Below, in pieces: positions 5,712-11,364 of a stretch of 11,364 bases of DNA. Made by a program: the position numbers and the translations under genes. The notes under the pieces were generated by a model. The model saw only the letters and a program-made list of their open reading frames with translations, was not told the origin of the DNA and searched no databases. Within the stretch, counting starts at the first letter, position 1; each line of letters begins with the position of its first letter. The stretch spans positions 1 through 11,364 of the forward strand of contig SLHT01000185.1 of NCBI GenBank assembly GCA_007136055.1, read 5' to 3'. The DNA is from Syntrophomonadaceae bacterium. Its GTDB lineage: Bacteria > Bacillota > Dethiobacteria > DTU022.

Positions 5712-6908
5712 TTAACTCGTACTACTTTCTCCTCTGGCTAACTGCCTGCGTTCGATTATTTGTTTTACCCTGCTCTTGGGCAGCATAGGCTCGACTTTTT
5801 CAGGGACCAGGCCATGCGGCATGAACAAGATAACAATAATAATCACCGCACCCATCAGGGTAAATTCCAGCCATAAGGGATCTATACCTATAGTTAACAA
5901 AAACCCAAACCACTGACTACGGAAAATAACAATCATTGTCCGTAAAATAGTGAGCAGGAAAACCCCCAGGAGCACACCCAAATTACTGCCAATGCCTCCC
6001 AGCATCATAAAGGCCCAGGGCCAGAAAGTAAAAGTTAACTTGGTAAAGCCAATAGAAGCCATAGAGCCAACGTAAAGAACGTATAGTCCACCACCAAGGG
6101 CAGCTATTGCTGATCCTATGACCAGGCTCTGGGTCCTGACACTGACAATGTTCTTTCCTGCTGCACCTGCCGATAAGTCGTTATCCCTGATCATTCTCAG
6201 CGAACGGCCAAAGGGCGACCTGGTCAGCTTTTGCAGATAAATGAAAACCAGAAAAGCGATAACAAAAATAACCAGCACAATTACCATGAAACGATCACCG
6301 GCAAAAATCCGGAATGGATCGGGAACACTAACCGGTACGCTTCCACCAACCATTCCTTTCCAGTTATGCCCGACCCACATAAAGAAGTCACCAAAGGCAA
6401 GCAGTGATATACCGAGGTAACCTTCCTTTAGTCGAATCGCAGGACGGGAGATAAGCCAGCCAATACCCGCACCGCATATGGCCGCTATCAGAAGGCTGAA
6501 AACCAGGAAACCTAAGGATATCAGCCAACTGCTGGCCAGAAGCTGGTTTATTTCTGGCACCAACCTGAAGTTTACGCTATCAGAAGCATATTCGGCTCCA
6601 TAAGGAAGACCCATAAACATGGCAATAATACGCCCAGGAATTGCGCCGACAGCAAAAGCGCCGATTATAACTGCCGCCACACGACCAAACTGGGGGATGC
6701 CTGTATATCCTGTTTCAAGGTTTAGGCTCATTGTTATAATCGCAAATACTGCAAAGTCAATAAAAATGGTTAACAATATATTGACTCCACTTCTGTTGAA
6801 CAGTAACGTCAGCAAAACCAGAATAATGAAAATAACCCAAACTTCTCTTTTTAAAAATAATTCTTTAAGATCTAGTTGATTTTTCACACTTTTATTATCG
6901 TTGGTCAT
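5712..6908 (-). CDS. livM: LivM-type permease, mirror copy
   Basis: The 398-residue product is identical to that of 4457-5653 and the DNA is its exact reverse complement. It keeps the same ATGA overlap with the upstream livH copy (6905-6908) and ends 58 nt of shared terminator DNA away from the stop of the left copy, giving tail-to-tail convergent operons. If the palindrome is an artefact this is the same gene read a second time. If it is real, the absence of even silent differences would require very recent duplication or continuous gene conversion. Confidence 0.85.
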   Translation of the reverse strand: MTNDNKSVKNQLDLKELFLKREVWVIFIILVLLTLLFNRSGVNILLTIFIDFAVFAIITMSLNLETGYTGIPQFGRVAAVIIGAFAVGAIPGRIIAMFMGLPYGAEYASDSVNFRLVPEINQLLASSWLISLGFLVFSLLIAAICGAGIGWLISRPAIRLKEGYLGISLLAFGDFFMWVGHNWKGMVGGSVPVSVPDPFRIFAGDRFMVIVLVIFVIAFLVFIYLQKLTRSPFGRSLRMIRDNDLSAGAAGKNIVSVRTQSLVIGSAIAALGGGLYVLYVGSMASIGFTKLTFTFWPWAFMMLGGIGSNLGVLLGVFLLTILRTMIVIFRSQWFGFLLTIGIDPLWLEFTLMGAVIIIVILFMPHGLVPEKVEPMLPKSRVKQIIERRQLARGESSTS

Positions 6909-7843
6909 GCGCTTTCACCTCTTTTCTTGCCGACTAAAGAGTTGATCAGCTTAGCGAGGGGAATTCCGGCTAAACCTCTCGGGAATAAGAGTAACGTAGC
7001 AGCCATCAGCATAAGAGGTATCCCCATCCTGTAACCAAGGACCCAGGGCCCTAATTGCTGGGACAGGTAAAATATCCCGGCATATTCGGTCATTCCGATC
7101 ATAAAGCCTCCCAGGATTCCCCCGTAAAGACTTGTTAAACCACCAAGAATTGCTCCGGCAAACATTAACGGAATCGTAAACATACCCATAGTCGGAGTTC
7201 CTGTCATCGCCATAGCCATAAAGGCACCGCCGACAGAAGCCATTCCTCCTGCAATAACCCATGAGACCATGTAAACCAAATCGGAGTTAATTCCAGATGC
7301 TCCTGATAAAACCGGATTTTCAATTGTTGCCCGCATCGCCACACCAAACCTGGTTCTTGTCAGAAAGAAGTGAAGCAACGTGAGGAGCAAAATAGTGACA
7401 ATCGGCAGTATGATCGCTGCAGCTCTTTCACCAAACAATTCAAAATCGTGGACGTTCAAGGTAACTCTTCGCGGAAAAAGCCCGTAAGTATGAGTCAGAA
7501 AATCTGCATACATCTGTATAAAAGACAGAAGAAGCAAATCATAACCCAGTGTAGACATCATCAACGTAATTTCCGCGGCCTGGCGACGCAGCAGATGACG
7601 GTTTAATCCGAAATAACAAACTATACCCAGAAAAGAGCCAAAAATAAAAACCAGGGGATAGTATTGATATGGTAATCCTCCATATAGCGAGATGCCGGTG
7701 TAGGCAATATAAAAACCGAAAGTCGCCATACTGGCAACCGCAAAATTAAAAGTACGGGTCACTATATAAAGCAAGGTAATACTGCCGGCTGTTAGAGCCA
7801 AACCACTAGAGTAAATTAGACCACTAGCCATCCATGGAGCCAT
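6905..7843 (-). CDS. livH: LivH-type permease, mirror copy
   Basis: The 312-residue product is identical to that of 3522-4460. The coupling segment at residues 164-186, the hydrophobic profile, the ribosome binding site (7853-7863) and the 5-nt gap from the livF copy are unchanged. No independent evidence of a second locus exists in the window. Confidence 0.85.
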   Translation of the reverse strand: MAPWMASGLIYSSGLALTAGSITLLYIVTRTFNFAVASMATFGFYIAYTGISLYGGLPYQYYPLVFIFGSFLGIVCYFGLNRHLLRRQAAEITLMMSTLGYDLLLLSFIQMYADFLTHTYGLFPRRVTLNVHDFELFGERAAAIILPIVTILLLTLLHFFLTRTRFGVAMRATIENPVLSGASGINSDLVYMVSWVIAGGMASVGGAFMAMAMTGTPTMGMFTIPLMFAGAILGGLTSLYGGILGGFMIGMTEYAGIFYLSQQLGPWVLGYRMGIPLMLMAATLLLFPRGLAGIPLAKLINSLVGKKRGESA

Positions 7844-7848
7844 TGGAT

Positions 7849-8610
7849 TTAATCACTCCCTTCTATCGACGGTTTTGTTAGATCTGCTATTTGATCAGAA
7901 TCTGTTTTTATACCCAGGTACATCGAACATAGCTCAGGTTCGTGGAGCAAGTCACTTGCCTTGCCTGAATAGCGAATCTCACCGCTAACCATGAGATAAG
8001 CAGTATCACCGATTTCCAGGGCCCGCTTGGCCATCTGTTCTACCATCAGGATGGTAATGCCCAACTCGTCTCTTAGCCTGGCTATTTCCATCATAACTTT
8101 CTCTGCAATAATCGGAGCAAGGTCAGTACTTAGTTCGTCTAAAAGCATCAGCTTGGGATTTTTCATCAAGCCCATAGCGATAGCCAGCATTCTTCTTTCC
8201 CCACCACTCAGGGTTCCTGCATCACGGTGTATAAACTTCTTGAGAACGGGAAAGATTTCAGTCATTTGATCAGCTTTAATTTTTGATTCTTCCTTGGGCA
8301 TCAGGTATCCGGCCATGCTCAGGTTATCCATAACCGATAATTCGGCAAAAACATTACCCATCTGGGGAACGTATGATATTCCTTTTTTGGCCAGCTCATG
8401 AGTCAATTTACCTTGAATGGGCATATCTTCAAAGAGAATATCACCTGACATATACTTGGCTACCCCCATGACGGTGCTTAAAAGAGTAGTTTTTCCGGCA
8501 CCGTTGGGTCCAACTATTACAGTAATCCCTTTACCGGGAGCTTCTATGCTAAGGTCATAAAGAATCTGCAGCTTACCGTAACCAGAGTTAAGATTATTCA
8601 CCTCTAGCAT
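7849..8610 (-). CDS. livF: LivF-type ATPase, mirror copy
   Basis: The 253-residue product is identical to that of 2755-3516: Walker A 34-42, LSGGE 134-138, Glu159 and Gln192 at the H-switch are all retained. Its start overlaps the livG copy by 7 nt (8604-8610). Confidence 0.85.
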   Translation of the reverse strand: MLEVNNLNSGYGKLQILYDLSIEAPGKGITVIVGPNGAGKTTLLSTVMGVAKYMSGDILFEDMPIQGKLTHELAKKGISYVPQMGNVFAELSVMDNLSMAGYLMPKEESKIKADQMTEIFPVLKKFIHRDAGTLSGGERRMLAIAMGLMKNPKLMLLDELSTDLAPIIAEKVMMEIARLRDELGITILMVEQMAKRALEIGDTAYLMVSGEIRYSGKASDLLHEPELCSMYLGIKTDSDQIADLTKPSIEGSD

Positions 8611-9374
8611 TGTTCCACCCCCTTGCCAATATATACTTCAATAACCTTCGGATCAGAGAGAACTTTTTTGGGAGGACCTTCAGAAATAATTGATCCCAGA
8701 TCCATGGCATAAACATAATCGGCAAAAGGAGCCGCGATATCGATCCTGTGTTCAACAACAAGGAAAGTTAAACCTTCTTCTTTTTTTAGCCTGGAAACAT
8801 GAGAGAGGATCTCATGCGCTGAAGCAGTATCGACACCACCGATCGGTTCATCGAGTGCGATAATCCTTGCCCCTGAAGAAAGCCCCTTGGCTACTTCCAG
8901 CATCTTCAGTTGGGCAGCCCCCAGGGAAGAGCTTGGAAGATCCCAGTGCTTTTCAAGACCCACCTTTTCCAGGATATCGAGAGCCCTATTCATATTCTCT
9001 TCTTCCTGATCAGCCCAGTTGCGCTGATTAAAAGCCTTTAAGGGCGCCTCACCAACATTCCTCATTGCTCCTAATACATTATCGAGAACAGTAAGTCCAA
9101 CAAAAGGAAGTGGGATTTGAAAACTTCTTACAAATCCCACATCGTAAATCTGGTGAGGTTTCCACCCGGTAATATCTATATCCCCAAGCATCACCCGCCC
9201 GGACGTAGGTTTAAGAATTCCAGTGCAGCAATTAATCAAAGTGGTTTTGCCGCTTCCGTTGGGGCCGATCAGCATGGTGAAAGTATTTTCTTTAACCACA
9301 ATATTAGCTTTGTTAACAGCAACCAGACCTTCAAAACTCTTTGTAACCTGTTCTGTTACCAGTACATTACTCAC
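8604..9374 (-). CDS. livG: LivG-type ATPase with degenerate signature, mirror copy
   Basis: The 256-residue product is identical to that of 1991-2761 and carries the same LGAAQ signature at 151-155. That substitution therefore has no independent confirmation from this copy. GTG start at 9374-9372 with ribosome binding site at 9379-9388. Confidence 0.85.
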   Translation of the reverse strand: MSNVLVTEQVTKSFEGLVAVNKANIVVKENTFTMLIGPNGSGKTTLINCCTGILKPTSGRVMLGDIDITGWKPHQIYDVGFVRSFQIPLPFVGLTVLDNVLGAMRNVGEAPLKAFNQRNWADQEEENMNRALDILEKVGLEKHWDLPSSSLGAAQLKMLEVAKGLSSGARIIALDEPIGGVDTASAHEILSHVSRLKKEEGLTFLVVEHRIDIAAPFADYVYAMDLGSIISEGPPKKVLSDPKVIEVYIGKGVEQC

Positions 9375-9392
9375 CTGATCACCACCTTAAAT

Positions 9393-9418
9393 GGGGGTCG
9401 AGGAATACCCCGACCCCC
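9393..9418 (-). terminator. Intercistronic hairpin, mirror copy
   Basis: Reverse complement of 1947-1972: an 11-bp stem with a 4-nt loop between the binding-protein and livG copies. Confidence 0.65.
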
Positions 9419-9440
9419 GTTTCTTTGTTATTCGGTTTTC

Positions 9441-10700
9441 TTAGTAGATTTCACGTGTCCAGTTAATTGCTTCTGCTGCGCCGTCATAATAACCGACAAT
9501 TTCCCATTCTTTGTTCTCGTTAAGAACATAGTAGTCATAATCGGCAAAAGCACGGTCACCTGCTTCGTTCAGTACGACGTGGCCGCTGGCGCCATAAACG
9601 CTGGACCATTCATCAGTAATGCGAGGGAGAACCTCTCTTGCAGCTTCAGTATCATAACCAACTTCATCAATTGAAAGTGCCAACGCCCAGATAATGTCAT
9701 AAGTGTTATAGGCGTAAGCATCAATATCACGTCCTAAAACTTCCTGGACGTGCGCCCTTACGCGATCCTTATTAGACTGCTCGACTTCTTCAGCAGGACG
9801 GTTCATGGAGTTGATAAACATAACTTCTGCAGCAAATTCAGAGGCAACGGGGTGCTGCAGGATTGCTTCGGATACCGCAGTTCCATCACTACCGATCCAG
9901 ACAACTTCACTCAGTTGATCATAGTTGGCAGCTTCAGCCAGGTACGGTGCAGCCTGCTCAAAGGTAATCAGGTTAACGCCTATATTACCCAAGGCCACAC
10001 CCTGCTCAACCAGATCGGTCACATATTCATCAAGCAGTGCTGCGTCAGTGGTAAAATCTTCCTTCTGCGGGTCAAAACGCAGTTTGTCCGGATAAACAGC
10101 TATACCCAAATCATCCATTGAACCTTCTGCAGCTGACTGCAGACCATCGCCCCAGGTATCTCCCTGCCAGCTAAAAATGATATGGGTTACGCCGGCAGCT
10201 TCAGCTGCTGCCGCAATAGCAGGCCCCTGAACCAGGTCGTCGGTGCAGAAGCGGAACAACCAGTCATCTTCAATACCCAGTGCGGGTGATGTCGAAGAAG
10301 GAGAAATGAAAAGAATCTGGTTTGAGTTAGCAAAAGCGAGACATTCCTGAGCTACGCCAGAACCCTGCGGTCCTGCGAAAAACTCGACGCCTTCACCATA
10401 CCAGCTCTGCATTTTACGCAGCCCAACCGGGCCTTCAGTCTGAGTATCATCAATTTCCAAACGCAAACGCCAATCTCTACCTTCAGCTTCCAGCCACTCA
10501 TTTACATCTTCGGCAGCAAGCTGGGCAACAGTAGAACTGTTTTCACCGAAAGTACTCAGTGGGCCGGTTAACGGGAAAATACCCACAATTGTGTGCTCCT
10601 CGAGATCACCATTTGCAGCGTCATCTGCTTCGCCGCAACCGGCAACAAAACCGAAAGCCAGCAAACTTACAATAAGAAACATTACCAACTTAACTCTCAC
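9441..10700 (-). CDS. Solute-binding lipoprotein, mirror copy
   Basis: The 419-residue product is identical to that of 665-1924, including the VAGC lipobox with Cys22 and the strongly acidic mature region. It has the same GTG start (10700-10698) and ribosome binding site (10708-10716). It is the first gene of the minus-strand operon. Confidence 0.85.
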   Translation of the reverse strand: MRVKLVMFLIVSLLAFGFVAGCGEADDAANGDLEEHTIVGIFPLTGPLSTFGENSSTVAQLAAEDVNEWLEAEGRDWRLRLEIDDTQTEGPVGLRKMQSWYGEGVEFFAGPQGSGVAQECLAFANSNQILFISPSSTSPALGIEDDWLFRFCTDDLVQGPAIAAAAEAAGVTHIIFSWQGDTWGDGLQSAAEGSMDDLGIAVYPDKLRFDPQKEDFTTDAALLDEYVTDLVEQGVALGNIGVNLITFEQAAPYLAEAANYDQLSEVVWIGSDGTAVSEAILQHPVASEFAAEVMFINSMNRPAEEVEQSNKDRVRAHVQEVLGRDIDAYAYNTYDIIWALALSIDEVGYDTEAAREVLPRITDEWSSVYGASGHVVLNEAGDRAFADYDYYVLNENKEWEIVGYYDGAAEAINWTREIY

Positions 10701-10929
10701 TTACGAAACCCCCTTTAATTATTGTTACTACAAGCCAAATCAATACGTAATTTACTTCTCGAGCTAAATTATTACTCTTAGCCCCTTTAGTTGAACAGAT
10801 ACTCCTAGTTGAACAGATACTCCCTTATATTCAACCCCCTTTATATCGAATTCGATCCTAAAGAGTAAATGTAAATATTGCATTTTTGGCCAGGCTATTT
10901 AAGGATTATCTTGATACCTTGAAAGACGA
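10701..10929 (-). promoter_or_regulatory. Long 5' leader, mirror copy
   Basis: Reverse complement of 436-664. It contains the same 12-bp palindrome (10845-10856) and the three purine-rich boxes. Confidence 0.4.
10788..10823 (-). repeat. Tandem 18-bp repeat, mirror copy
   Basis: The two exact 18-bp copies of 542-577 appear here in reverse complement (10788-10805 and 10806-10823). Confidence 0.8.
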
Positions 10930-10935
10930 TACTAA

Positions 10936-10965
10936 ATTATAATAGCAAAAGCTTATTAATGTCAA
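10936..10965 (-). promoter_or_regulatory. Consensus promoter, mirror copy
   Basis: On the minus strand TTGACA lies at 10965-10960 and TATAAT at 10941-10936, with the 18-bp spacer seen in the left arm. Confidence 0.7.
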
Positions 10966-11151
10966 CCGAAAATATTTTTTTCCAGCTTCCAGGCTCCAGT
11001 TTTTTTGACCTCTCAGCCAATCCTAAATAGAATTTCCGCTATTTGCGAAACCTTACAATCAATTACCGGTGCCAAATTAGTGCAGCAAGGCGGCTGTAGC
11101 GAAGAAAGGGTTAAAGGGTTACAGCAAAGAGAAATTTTAGCGCCGGTATAA
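10960..11151 (+). pseudogene. Possible coding remnant, mirror copy
   Basis: The 64-codon open frame described at 214-405 is read here directly on the plus strand. It is open after the stop at 10957-10959 and ends in TAA at 11149-11151. Only a TTG at 11005 could serve as an initiation codon near its 5' side and it has no ribosome binding site, so a truncated fragment or chance frame is likely. Confidence 0.22.
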
Positions 11152-11210
11152 CAGCCGGTTTCCCTGTTTTAAATTTAAAGATTTGCAAAAGAAGTTTTGC
11201 AGTTGTCCCC
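10966..11210. other. Gene-poor stretch, mirror copy
   Basis: Reverse complement of 155-399. Apart from the possible coding remnant, the heptamers and a short gcaaaa/ttttgc hairpin (11185-11200), I see nothing in it. Confidence 0.45.
10979..10999. repeat. Degenerate tandem heptamers, mirror copy
   Basis: Reverse complement of 366-386. Confidence 0.45.
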
Positions 11211-11249
11211 AATAAGTTAAAAAGGTGTCTGACACCTTTTTAACTTATT
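11211..11249 (-). terminator. 39-bp palindrome, mirror copy
   Basis: Same dyad as 116-154, with T instead of A as the central base (11230), as expected for the opposite strand. Confidence 0.55.
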
Positions 11250-11261
11250 AGTACATGAGTT

Positions 11262-11286
11262 GGCCTCCCTGTGTTCGAGGGAGGCC
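11262..11286 (-). terminator. Hairpin after the 5S rRNA, mirror copy
   Basis: Reverse complement of the 9-bp stem and 7-nt loop at 79-103. Confidence 0.5.
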
Positions 11287-11302
11287 TGATTGAAAATAGT
11301 TC

Positions 11303-11364
11303 TCTGGCGGGGACCTACTCTCCCGGAGGCTCGCGCCCCGAGTACCATCGGCGCTGGAGGACTT
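11303..11364 (-). rRNA. rrf: 5S ribosomal RNA, 3' half, mirror copy at the window edge
   Basis: Reverse complement of 1-62. It stops at exactly the same internal position of the 5S gene as the left end, which is what a fold-back of a single contig end would give. Confidence 0.85.

Larger units (their letters stand above)
5683..11364 (-). repeat. Right arm of the window-wide perfect inverted repeat
   Basis: This is the mirror of 1-5682. It holds the same genes on the minus strand in the order terminator, LivM, LivH, LivF, LivG, binding protein, promoter region, 5S rRNA fragment. It adds no sequence information beyond the left arm, so copy-number statements (two operons, two 5S genes) should not be drawn from this window alone. 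Confidence 0.97.

Noticed and set aside
1..11364. A composite transposon or insertion sequence with very long terminal inverted repeats
   Set aside because: There is no transposase, no target duplication and no spacer between arms, and the arms end inside an rRNA gene.
1..11364. A linear replicon with hairpin telomeres seen as a replication intermediate
   Set aside because: The axis lies in an ordinary terminator, no protelomerase or replication gene is present, and the content is chromosomal (rRNA plus transporter operon).

Overview
The window is one 5,682-bp sequence followed by its own reverse complement. Position n matches the complement of position 11365-n: all ten transporter genes have exact mirror coordinates, each mirror pair encodes the same protein, and the non-coding hairpins and both termini also mirror. 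The centre lies between 5682 and 5683, inside a transcription terminator. Both outer ends stop at the same internal point of a 5S rRNA gene. The simplest reading is a fold-back contig (assembly or amplification artefact) carrying about 5.7 kb of unique DNA. A real pair of inverted, identical operons cannot be excluded from sequence alone.

Unique content, read on the left arm: the 3' half of a 5S rRNA (1-62) with downstream hairpins (79-103, 116-154); a gene-poor stretch (155-399) holding a possible degraded reading frame on the minus strand and degenerate heptamers; a consensus SigA-type promoter (400-429); a leader of about 230 nt with a tandem 18-bp repeat; then a tightly packed five-gene ABC importer operon of the branched-chain amino acid (LIV/HAAT) type. 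Its order is lipoprotein solute-binding protein (665-1924), an intercistronic hairpin (1947-1972), LivG-like ATPase (1991-2761), LivF-like ATPase (2755-3516), LivH-like permease (3522-4460), LivM-like permease (4457-5653), and a Rho-independent terminator (5666-5699). The right arm carries the same set on the minus strand.

The genes would work as one machine. The lipid-anchored binding protein captures a small solute, probably an amino acid, amide or related compound, outside the membrane. The two permeases form the channel and the two ATPases drive transport from the cytoplasm. The intercistronic hairpin probably lets the binding protein be made in excess over the membrane and ATPase subunits.

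The organism is probably a member of the Bacillota, perhaps a clostridial lineage. The reasons are the 5S rRNA sequence, strong purine-rich ribosome binding sites, GTG starts, a lipobox-anchored binding protein, consensus TTGACA/TATAAT promoter boxes and a moderate-to-low GC content. The very acidic binding protein beside a near-neutral ATPase hints at a saline or alkaline habitat. Apart from the palindrome, the most interesting points are the asymmetric ATPase motifs (degenerate signature in LivG, Gln at the H-switch in LivF) and the long repeat-bearing leader. I see no new defence, mobile or biosynthetic system here.
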